A stretch of DNA of 64,000 bases from Gymnopilus junonius (lineage: Eukaryota; Basidiomycota; Agaricomycetes; Agaricales; Galerinaceae), in contig JADNYJ010000032.1 in NCBI GenBank assembly GCA_015501075.1, positions 1 to 64,000 on the forward strand, written 5' to 3'. Position numbers and translations under genes: made by a program. The notes under the pieces were generated by a model, which was not told the origin of the DNA, ran no database searches, and saw only the letters and a list, made by a program, of their open reading frames with translations. Positions 32,901-42,647 of the stretch are shown here, one piece after another (positions within the stretch are counted from its first letter, which is position 1; every line of letters begins with the position of its first letter).

Positions 32901-34528
32901 CGCCACACTGCAAAGGATGATCAGGGGCTTCATCATATTGTGGGTACATTCCATTGGACTCTGCACTATCATCAGCACCATCCCCACCATTCTCATCCAT
33001 CCAGCTACCTATGAGTGACATGTCCACACCTTTCTTCAGCTGAGCACGAAAATCGTCTCTTGCATCTAAACACTCATATCTGACATTGAAATTGTCCATC
33101 AGTTGAACATCCCTTTTTGAGAATTTATGCTCAGAAAAAACACTGGTCCCATGAACCAGCAGTTTTGAGCTCACTTGGTTGGCGCCATGGCTTGAAAAGG
33201 GTCAGCATAGTGCAACAATAGTACTCTCTGTCACCTTGGTCACGTCTAGGCAGATTTCCCCCCAGGAAATTAGGTACTCGGTGTGTATTGTTTTTGATGT
33301 ACCGGTGTATATGGCTCTCATACAAAGGGTGGTTGTGTTTGAAATAGTAGCTGCCATCTGGAAGGTCTTCGCGATCCACTGGAACAGACTTGTTTGACTC
33401 TTCCAGCGATGCAGTGGAGTCATCATCATCATCATCTATGAAGGATGACTCATATGAGTCTGAAATAAGACTGCTATCTCCATCTTCCTCCTGCTTATTT
33501 TTACTACCTTTTGTATTCTTAACTAATTTTTCTCTGGTAAAGCATCGTATCCACTCATACAGTGAAATATTCTCCAGTTCAGCAGAGCGATGAACATAAT
33601 CCAAAACAGGTGATATGCCCAGAACCCTTCCATTGCTTCGTACAATTGCCACCTTCACTTGCTCACGGCTATCATCTAGTTCACTAAGCTCACGATGGAC
33701 ATAAGTAACAAAACTTTGCCAATAGAAAGGTACAAAGCTGTGCCCAGTGTAATGATCAGGATTGCCCAGAAGGTACATACAAATCATGGGAGCACCCATT
33801 TCAGCTCTGGCACTTAGAAGATTTACAACTTTGGTCATAAAACGTCGTGCCTTTTCTTTCATTGGTAATGTGCCACCTAACATTTCTCCATTTTTCCGAA
33901 ATATGGAACAGATAGAATCAAATATTGTATGGGTTTTCAAAGACACTTTGGTTATGTAGTCAGATATATAGATAACAATTGCTTTAATTGCAGTTCCTGA
34001 TGACAGACAAGTAACATCTGTGTTGCACCGAAATAGATAAGTGACCAAAGGTGTGAAGGTGTTGATCCATTGCTCTCTCTTCCTCATCTGAATTGCACCC
34101 AGCTTGTCTATCAATGTTTCAAGGACAACTGCTCTTGGAAATCTGGCTTTACACTTTCCCCATATATTATCAAGACAACCTTTGAAAGAGCTTGTCTTTT
34201 TTCTACTCCCGTCACGTTTTGCACCATGACTGCAGCTATGAACATTAGATCGATCAAGGGTATCATCTGTAATAATGTTATAACTATCCTTCCATCTGCT
34301 GTAATTACAACAAAGTTTACAACTGTCCTCAAAACCACCAGCATGGGTTTTGCACGCAGGTGGTGGAGCAGCAGGAAGGCATTGGGTTGGGTCAGTATAT
34401 CCCTCTGCTTTCCGGAGGGCATTGCATTTCTCAAGAACTTCAGCATGTGTTCCTGTGAGAAAATCTCCAGAGAAGCAGCTTTCTAGCCAGTCAGTTACCT
34501 TCTTTCGCCATTCTGAATCAGCTGCCAT
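29904..34528 (-). pseudogene. Helitron-type PIF1-like helicase with C-terminal ubiquitin-protease-like domain, Rep part missing
   Basis: Three long minus-strand frames follow one another. 34528-33131 gives the region after Rep in fungal Helitron proteins (KCKARFPRAV; LGNPDHYTGHSFVPFYW). 33174-31636 gives the PIF1-like helicase (Walker A GGMGGTGKSQV, FFDEVSML). 31426-30320 gives its C-terminus (AYYTALSRSS) and then a Cys-protease start (NNSCAYDSVFTLLLSIW). Further frames to 29904 add a C-x2-C pair (TCTECH), PHILVFDL, and a His box (RLAGIIYYGQAHFTT ... WYYDGMV), the order of ubiquitin-specific proteases. Breaks: an extra T in a six-base run at 33140-33135, a frame change near 30440, and TGA at 30128-30126. 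The HUH Rep nuclease that starts Helitron replication is absent, so the copy is 5'-truncated and immobile on its own. Confidence 0.75.
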
Positions 34529-34904
34529 GTTCGTTTAGGAATATTGACAGGCAAGAACAAGCGACGTCTGGGATGCATAAACAAGACCTGCTGACGCTAT
34601 TTTCAAGTCCACAACAGAGGAAGGTAGCTTCGCTGTACAGGACGGACTTTGTAGAATTATAACACACCAAGGTCTGCCGAAGACAGTCCGAGGAGTGGCA
34701 GGAAGACAGGACAAACAGAAGTAAACACTAACCTCGACTTGTCGAGGTAGCCACGTGATGATAAGTACATAATCATAGTCAAATCAATCAATAGTCAAAT
34801 CAATCAATCAATCAAAGTCATCCGGAATTTGCCGGCGCGTATAGCGTTACATGGCCTCTGGGTAAAAGGATGAATCCTATAAATAGGACTCGTAATCTGG
34901 ACCT
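34529..34904. repeat. Intergenic segment with AATC-type simple repeat and small hairpin
   Basis: This contains a perfect inverted repeat ACCTCGAC-TT-GTCGAGGT (34731-34748), an AATC/AAATC simple repeat (about 34779-34816) and a TATAAATA box (34878-34885) upstream of the LINE fragment. No coding sequence was found. It may mark the junction between the truncated Helitron and the LINE remnant. Confidence 0.45.
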
Positions 34905-36170
34905 TTGTATGACCTAATGCGAGTGATCTATGACAAGATGAGGTTCACTGTGGTACATGGTCTTGAAGAAGCAGAGCATGTTTTTGCATCGCGCCTAGGC
35001 CTCCTAACAGGCGATAATTCATCTCCCGGAATGTGGAACATTTATTTCTCTGATTTGTTTATACCTGATGATCCTGATGATCTGATGATTGGTGGTTTGC
35101 GCATTAGCCATGTCGAGCAAGCAGATGATGTTGCATTGTGGTCAACAACTATTGATGGTCTGCAAAGGAAAGTGGACCATTTCTTAAAATGGTGTAATCA
35201 AAACTCGATGGTCATTAGTGCCGCCAAATCAAAATGGATGGCCTTCAGAGCAAAGTCACTCACACATGCAGCTATCAAGGTGAATGGCGAGCTTATTGAC
35301 AGGGTAACTCATTACAAATATGTGGGTATCACCTTTGTATCTGATACATGACATATGTTCTCGGAACATTACTCAGTCAAAGCTTCAAAAGCACGTGTGG
35401 CAGCACATATGTGCTTCTCAATGGAGTCGCATGTAGGAACACTTTCACCTAGAGATGCAAAAATGCTATACATGGCGCGTGTTGATCCACATTTAACCTC
35501 TGGTTGTGAAGTGGTCATAGACACCATGCTGAGTTGGCTCAAATTGCTACAAGAAATCCAACATGATTTCTTGAGAAGAATGATGGCAATTAATCCTCGC
35601 AGCATTATAGATATTCTTTTCTCAGAGACTGGAATTATTCCAATTCTCTACAGGCGAATCATACTGGCTCTCAAATATCTTCTTTACCTATTGGGGGAAG
35701 AAGCAAACATTTTAGCCCGAGCTGCTTTAAGGGACTCAATGGATTTGGTTCAAGATAATGCCAATGGATGGCTGGATGACTTGCGCTCTGTAATGGCAAG
35801 TTTTGCCATACCTGTCCATTTGGATGTGGCAAGCATAACAAAGAACAGTGTCAATAAAGCAATTGACATGGTAATGCAATCCTGCCAAGAGTCATTGGAG
35901 AAATCACTAAACACAATGGAACGTACACGCCTACTACGGGATAGGTCGACTGCCTTGAAATATCGTGATTATCTTGACATTCCAATCCATGCCCATAGGA
36001 TAGCCATGACACGATTGCTAGTGTCTTCACACTGCTTGTGTGTAGAAACTGCTCAAAAAGAAGGAATACCAAGAGAAAGTAGGTTGTGCCGACTCTGTGG
36101 TGATGCTGTGGAGGATGAACCACATGCCATACTGGAATGTACAGGTCATCCAGATTTGGTGACTTTGTGA
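34905..36170 (+). pseudogene. 5'-truncated non-LTR (LINE) reverse-transcriptase remnant
   Basis: Translation gives the second half of a LINE reverse transcriptase: LGLLTGDNSSPGMWNIYFSD, then the catalytic palm motif EQADDVALWS (the xADD box) and a thumb region (HYKYVGITF). A TGA at 35349-35351 interrupts the frame; the next codons (HMFSEHYSVKASKA) continue it directly, so it is a nonsense mutation, probably of a Trp or Arg codon. The C-terminus carries a CCHC zinc motif (CRLCGDAVEDEPHAILEC) typical of fungal LINE-like elements. Everything upstream (endonuclease, fingers) is missing, as expected for 5' truncation during insertion. It is not functional. Confidence 0.75.
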
Positions 36171-36656
36171 AAAAGATTGATGGAAAACATGAAAGACAAT
36201 GTACCAAGGATGATACCACTGCTGAATCAGTGTGATACATTGAAGAAGTTAATATTGTTAACAAGAGAGAGGGCAGTAATGGGAAGTGTTGCCAAGTTTG
36301 TGTTCCTAGTGTTCCATGTATTTGAGAATGGAATGCAGGGACAAGCAGAGAGATGATGTTATCATATGGTACAGCTGTCTGAGTATCTTTGTCAATGAAG
36401 GTAAATTGTGACAAATTTGGCCATTATATTTTTATCATACTAGCAAATAGTTCTGTGAGATGGATCCCGGTGCTATTCGAGCCTCTGGACACTTGTGAGT
36501 GTCATTTGGAGGGAGAGAACTCCCTACAGACACCTGAAGACCCAAAATAAAATAAAAACAATGAAAAAGGGCCAGGTTTTAACAAGTGATCCTGCCATTA
36601 AGAAAGATGGCCGGGAGGGGAGAAGGTAACTGAGGCTGATCAAAGCTGCCTAATTG
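36171..36656. other. Downstream part of the LINE remnant
   Basis: AT-rich sequence with A-rich stretches (AAAATAAAATAAAAAC, about 36544-36560) that could be the LINE 3' end. No gene was seen. Confidence 0.3.
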
Positions 36657-36866
36657 TTAGTATACGTAGCATACATTTGGCCACTGTATGTAGACGAACC
36701 CCAGCCTGTTCCTTAATGGGACCACCTGCTGGTAATCATCATCATCATCATCATCAGAGGAGATGCAACAAACGAGTTCTGCAGAGACTTTTTTTAGAAG
36801 GTACTGATGCTTTTCAGAAGCAAGAGCTTCATAGAGCAGGCCCAGGTGTTTCCTGAGCATGTCCAA
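36657..36866 (-). pseudogene. Short ORF containing a dispersed coding repeat
   Basis: The minus-strand frame of 69 residues has a run of Asp codons followed by YQQVVPLRN. One base over, the same DNA reads GPIKEQAGVRLH, which closely matches GPNEERAGVRLH read from the minus strand near 45990. So it is probably a broken copy of a repeated coding segment rather than a gene in its own right. The Asp run corresponds to an ATC microsatellite (about 36737-36757). Confidence 0.35.
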
Positions 36867-38025
36867 AACTGGCTAGAGTTGAAAGTCCAGACAATCTCGG
36901 AGGTTGGCGTATGCATAAATTTACGTAGATCTATCTGGCTCAGTTCAAGCGAAGACTTTCATCGAGAACCGAAACTTGTGGTGAGCGAAGCCAGAGAACA
37001 TTGACTAATTAGACTCTCGGGATCAGTGCTTGAATACAAGCCCTCTTTTGCTCATGCCAGAGTCTGCAATGCATCCGAGATCGAGTGTATTAAAGAGAAT
37101 AAGCCTATATCTTACAAAGGCATTGATGATGGTACCTCCATTGAGTCTGGTACGTGGCAACTGGGCATGGAATGGATTTAATTCTTGACGTGCGATAAGT
37201 TCTTTCCTGTGTTTGGATGCCATACAGTAGTACAAGTATGAATGACGTAGAATTGGAAAGCAAGGGTGAATAAATTCGCTGGCCTGAAAATGACAGTGCT
37301 GAATTTAAGAATGCTGCTTCAGGTTGAAGCCAATACCCTACACACCAGCCTTGTTCAATCACGATTGGGAAATGAGAGAGAACATGCGAAGCAGCCATTT
37401 CCACGCGTATTTCCCATTGTAGTGTATGTTGCTCTCCTTGGAACCCACCTTATGTACGGAACGTCCGACGATCATATCTGAAATCGAGGATGACGGGCGA
37501 CAGCTCCCACCCTCCTGTGTAACACTGGCGGAAGTTACGAATGAAGTCAGTGGCTGCCGAATAAATGTACGCCAACCAATCGGGTGAAAAAGAAAGTATG
37601 TAATCGACCCCGGTGTAATTAGCTTTAACAACTGCAAGGCGGGAGTCAGGAAGTCGGATAGGAGTTCTGATTGGAAAATAATCAGGAGACACAAAAGGTA
37701 CTACAATATATATATTACTATTCTACACATTTCTTGTGAGCTATTTATAGGTACGTACCCATTTCAAACCCAGCTGCAGGACAAGTGTCAAGAAATCTTC
37801 TGTCAGCCTTTTTGGACTCAATAACCGTCATGCAATGCAGCCAAATGATTTTTTCAACTTATTTTCTTCTACTTGTGAAGGGCCGCAGCTTATTTCGGCA
37901 TTCGGCACTCAAACAAGGCCATGCATCTCATAAAGGTCGTTACAACATTCTCAGTCTCAGGTTGTTCTCGCTGGACAATAGCAGGACAGGAATCGGAAGC
38001 ATATTTTTTTTAGGTCTCATTGACA
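36867..38025. other. Region with short protein-like fragments, no supported gene
   Basis: On the minus strand, 37692-37450 reads as a plausible exon (RLPDSRLAVVKANYTGVDY; DFIRNFRQCYTGGWEL) and 37235-37023 as another (KELIARQELNPFHAQLP). They are in different frames and no start or splice pair joins them convincingly. They may be remnants of one decayed minus-strand gene of unknown family. Confidence 0.3.
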
Positions 38026-40270
38026 ATGCTGCTCAACTTGCTCAAGTTCATCACACTGATTACCAGCACTAGCTACGTGTCTGCCATCTGGCCTCATCCC
38101 CGCCAAATTTCTACAGGTCATACAGCCCTCAAGCTTTCTCCTTCTTTCGATATAGACACTTCCAGCATTAAAAACGCGCCACAAGACCTTTCGGACGCGG
38201 TGACACGTATTATCGACCATCTTTGAAATGACAACCTTCATGCCTTTGTCGTCGATCATAGCACGTCATCTGCTGGCATGATCAAAAGTGCCAATTCACT
38301 CAGATCTCTCACTCTAATGCATGTCTCCTCGAGTCCTGTCGAGAGCATCTCGGATGAGGCAGTTGTCCCTCTCGAGCACGAGTTGAGGGTTACACATTAA
38401 CGGTACCCGTTGATGGCTCTAGCGCAACTTTGCAGGCGAACTCGACCCTGGGACTGCTTAGAGGATTGACCACCTTCGAACAACTTTGGTACATGCTTAA
38501 AGGAACTGTCTATTACCTGGACACTCCATTCCATATTGTAGATTCGCCAGCATACGTGAGTGTCAATGTCTGTAAGGATGTGTGCATTTTTGATGAGATA
38601 TTTCGAAGCCTTATCATGGACTGATGCTTGACACTGCAAGGAATTAGCAAGTATTCCTATGTGTACCATTTACCGTTACCCTTTTGATGCATTTTTTTAA
38701 ATAATAGCTTCCCTGTGGATGTCATCAAACACACCCTGGATGCAATGAGCTGGGTCAAGGTAATTTCATTTCCATCAAGAATTTAATGATGTGTGCAGAT
38801 TAGTACCTTCCATTGGCACGTCGTGGACTCTCAATCTTTTCCGTTACAAATTCCCGGATTCTTGGAATTGTCGCACAAGGCTGTGTATAACTCCAGCTCG
38901 GTTTATACCCTCTCGGATGTCAGAGACATAGTAGCTTATGCCGCCGCAGTATGTGTTGCCACCTAACACTTTCTGAAGTATGGTTATCTGATTCTGTATT
39001 TCCCCTCAACAGTGCAGCATTGATGTTATTGCTAAAATCAATCTCCTGGTTATACCTCTGCAATATCGAAAAGCCATCCTGAACATATTGCTTGTCCTGA
39101 AGCTACTCCCTGATCGACTTATGCTATCGGGATGCTTCCGGGTTCCTTCCTCTAGACTACTATCATCTCATGAGTTTATCCTGTCGATAGAGCCTCCAGC
39201 CAGTCAATTGCACCTTGCCAGGGCTGCAACGACTAACTTCACTTCTGGTATGCTTGCTGCGGCCCCATCTCTTTTCAGTTCTCACTATTTCAGGACCGGC
39301 GGAGATGAAGTTAATGAGAATTGCTATGACGATGATGAAGAGACCCAGCGTGAGCTTGGTAGGTAATGTTCCTAGGCCCAATGGCCTAAGTTATGCATGT
39401 CTAACTCCATGTTCTAGCTACTCAATGAAAGACCCTGCTCCAAGCATTCGACACCTTTACTCACATCACTCACCAAGCTCTCAGATTTGTTGGAAAGACT
39501 CCTACAGTTTGGGAAGGTAAGTCAGTGATGTTGAGTGTGTCATATCCGGTCAGCTCACTGGGTACTTGTTGGACAGAAATGCTCCTGGACTACGGAATCT
39601 CACTCTCTACTGACACTTTGGTCATGTAAGAGTTTTACTGTCAACCATAACCTTTTGAGTACTTGGGTGATTAATATGTGTAATACTTTGTATTATTGTT
39701 AGGGTGGATATCAGCCCACAATGTAGCCTCTTTGGTGAAGAAGGGGTACAAAGTCATTCATGCATCAAATGAATACTTCTATCTTGATTGCGGAGCTGGT
39801 GGTTGGCTCAGCCAGAACCCTCTCGGAAACAGTTGGTGCAATCCATTCAGAATGTGGCAAAAGGTGCGCTCCGTTTTGCTTTTCATTTTAATTTGCAAAT
39901 TTCTCCAACTTATCTGTAGGCATACTCCTTTGGCCCCCTTGCTGGTTTGGAACCTTCCAGATACCACTTGATCCTTGGAGGTAATAGCTTTCGTTGCACG
40001 TTTGATGCTGCTGATTCTCTAACATATTACGATGCCTTAGGCCAACATCTCTTGTGGAGTGAGCAAGCTGACCCATCCAATCTTTGCTTCCTGGAAGGTG
40101 TTCCCCTAAATTAAGGACTCTGTGCAGGTCTTTTGGTCAGGTCCAGGTGGTGATATAGGAGCAGCTATGCCTCGTCTGCATGAGATTGCCTATCGCTTCA
40201 AGCAATGAGGGGTCCAAACAATTGCCTTACAGCCAGAATGGTGTGCTTTAAGGCTGGGGCATGTGATGTA
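38026..40270 (+). pseudogene. GH20 beta-N-acetylhexosaminidase pseudogene
   Basis: The start ATG (38026) opens a signal peptide (MLLNLLKFITLI) followed by IWPHPRQISTG, the usual start of fungal secreted hexosaminidases. Later pieces in order: STLGLLRGLTTFEQLWY, GLMLDTARN, DVIKHTLDAMSWVK, STFHWHVVDSQSFPL, the catalytic TGGDEVNENCY (Asp-Glu pair retained), WISAHNVASLVKKGY, YFYLDCGAGGW and FWSGPGGDIGAAMPRLHEIA. These enzymes remove terminal N-acetylglucosamine from chitin oligomers. The copy is dead: stops after RIIDHL, LMLDTARN, PEATP (TGA where Trp is usual) and RFKQ (TGA where Arg is usual). Frame shifts lie near 38390 and 39045, and the conserved DTPGHT reads as N-TPGYT. Confidence 0.75.
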
Positions 40271-40354
40271 GATGTTTGAAGAGGTTCTGAAATGTATTAC
40301 CAAGAACTCTAGTGGTACTCTGACAGAAGTACAACTTTTGTACGGTGAGAAATT

Positions 40355-40905
40355 GGGGAATTGCTAACATCGTTAATAATTCATGTTAAGTAATAACACA
40401 TTATTAACCGGTTATTAACAAGAGTCCTCCTGGCCAGCTTTTTGGTATGTTAATAATTGTTAATAATTAGGTGTTATTTGGCACTCAGCATCCTTGAATT
40501 TAACACCTCCGCTGCACGAGAGAGGCAGTCTGAAGTCAAAAGCTGACTAACTAGCCATCAGCGGACTGTGAATGCGATTTCGGCTCTCTGCCTATGTTAA
40601 TTCTCCGCTACATCTCCGACTGCGGTGACTCTTGGTGACTACTTGATGGCCATAATGAGCGGTCATCTTGCCTCGGATCAGGGTAAAGGCGAGTATAGGC
40701 AAGGAAAAGAGACTTGAATACATGGAACCACTCGATGACTTCTGGAATTTTTATTGCTAACATTTTTAACAGGCCCATTTGTTATTAACCATGTTAATAA
40801 TAATTTCTAACCTGTTAATAACCAAAATGTTATTAACAGACATTAATAATAGGCTCCGGAGGCGAAATGTTAATATAACCATGTTAGAAATTCTCTAAGT
40901 AAAAG
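40355..40905. repeat. AT-rich element with TTAATAA repeats and imperfect inverted ends
   Basis: Many TTAATAAC/GTTATTAA blocks occur in the two outer thirds, with a GC-richer middle. The left end GAATTGCTAACATCGTTA and the inverse of the right end (GAATTTCTAACATGGTTA) match at 16 of 18 bases, suggesting a miniature inverted-repeat element. No target duplication was identified and the exact ends are uncertain. Confidence 0.4.
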
Positions 40906-41013
40906 AGCGAGAAATTGAAGGGGGAAGAAGCCAACGCCGTCTAAACTAAATAGTACCAAACTCGCTGTTTCTGGTCGTTGTCGACGGCCCGCTGGGAGTT
41001 ACTGAGCTTGTTC

Positions 41014-41820
41014 ATGGAGGTCGGTCCAATTCTCCTACCATCTCTGCGACTTTTTTCCTAACTATGTTCACGTTCTCTAGGTGCTCAATCCACGAGCAGC
41101 ACTCCTATCGAATTATGAAGTCCTGACTCTCCTACGTGAGCTGGAGTCTGACAATCTTCTGCGGACCAAAGCAGCTCTTCGAGTCAAAAAGGAAGAAGAG
41201 GCCGGACTTGTCAATGGTGTCTTAGCCGCTGGGGAAATCCACACCTCGAGGCGAGCGAGAACTTGAGGACTATTGAAGTAGAGGTATTGTTTTAATTTTC
41301 GCTGCTTCAAATGATCTTTCTGACTCGTTATATAAATTCGATTCTATGCAGGCTATAAGCTACCTTTCCGCAGACTATCTCCCTACCTCTTCTCAAACAG
41401 ACCAAGGCATTACAACCCTTGTCAATAAGCTCGCCTCATATGAGCTCACTAAATCTGAAAAATTGCAAATTGTGAACCTCGCGCCAACGCTGCCTGTCGA
41501 ACTTTATGTCGTAAGTATTACTTCATTCTCGTCTACTACACGTTTCTCAAATTTTACAGATCGTTGAAGAACTGGAAGATAGGTTTGGTGACAAGCTCGA
41601 AGAAATCTTAGGACATGTACAAGAAAATCTATCTGCTCCGCAAGCGACCGCATCCAGCACGAACAGAACACATATTCAAGTCATCGAGTCGACTACTGAA
41701 GTTGTGATTGGGGAAAACTCGGCATGGGACGAGGTTGATGCTGTTTATGATGATGAAGTTTTCGACGACGGCGGTGCCGGTGTAGGCGTTGAGGGTGACC
41801 TTGAAATGGACGAGGACTAA
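41014..41820 (+). CDS. RPC17: RNA polymerase III subunit RPC9 (Rpc17/CRCP family)
   Basis: Start ATG is at 41014 (MEV). Introns 41020-41080, 41210-41250, 41284-41351 and 41511-41559 connect the exons in phase to TAA at 41818-41820. Sequence landmarks: LNPRAALLSNYEVLTLLREL, TKAALRVKKEEEAGL, ASENLRTIEVEAISYLSADY, NLAPTLPVELYVIVEELEDR, and an acidic tail (VEGDLEMDED). The family forms the RPC8-RPC9 stalk of RNA polymerase III, which contacts initiation factor TFIIIB and nascent transcripts. The second intron is only 41 bases; reading through it shifts the frame, so it is required unless there is an indel. The gene otherwise looks intact. Confidence 0.88.
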
Positions 41821-42647
41821 GAAGCTCAAGTGAATCCACCACAATTTTCACCAGTGGCTCAGCAATAATTGCATCGGTAGTAAACCTGGATAGCAAAAAG
41901 TTCCTGGCAGTCTGTGTCCAGAACGCCACACATGTCAAACCTTGACCTTTGCAAAACGACAAATGTTCTTCTCCACCCATGCACTTCGCGCTCTCGCAGG
42001 ATCGTCGCTGGAAAAAGTAAAAATATGTATACATATGTCACATACTATTTTAGTCTCCATCTTACTGATATAATTCTAATACTGTATACCGTAAGTAAGA
42101 GCAAGTGATAAAAAAGGAGGAGTTGTATGTACAATGATGCCTTGGCACGAAACAAAGTCAAGCAATGGCAAGGGGACATTCTGAGGCAGAAAATCAACTG
42201 TACAAACTAAAGGGGATTTTTCGCTGGGTGGATAGAGTAAGAGAAAAGAGAGACTGTGGTAAGAATACCAAGGTAACGACAGGAATTGATTGTGGAAAAA
42301 AGTTCAAAGTCTCTGGAGTGCTGGATGAGGAAGGTTTAGATGATGTGATGGGGTTGTTGGACGAACAGGATGGATCGATGTTGGATGGCAGTTGCAGAAT
42401 CAAGCGTGCTACGAGTGAGCAGATCCTGAAAAAAGAAGACCGGGATCATGTCGGACAGAAAAACAACATATCAATGTGCGGGTCGATAACAAAGAAGATG
42501 AAGGAGTCGTAAAGCGGCATAGCAAGAGTGAAGAACGGCAATATGCTGGGTGTTGGTCGGTGTCGGTGATGAGAGCGGTGAGCTGGGTATCTTCTTGCAG
42601 ACAGTATAAATACATAAGGACTTGAGGAGAGAAAAAGGCAGAGTCCA
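41821..42647. other. Convergent 3' regions of RPC9 and the serine-rich membrane protein gene
   Basis: No gene is supported. An open plus-strand frame at 42165-42512 has charged, unpatterned composition and most likely arises by chance within the 3' untranslated region of the minus-strand gene. Confidence 0.45.

Noticed and set aside
34731..34748. Perfect hairpin ACCTCGAC-TT-GTCGAGGT considered as a Helitron terminal hairpin
   Set aside because: It lies on the 5' side of the Helitron coding strand and no CTRR end follows at the right distance in either orientation.
42165..42512. Open plus-strand frame of 115 residues
   Set aside because: It has no introns, motifs or family features and lies in the 3' flank of the minus-strand membrane protein gene; chance is more likely.
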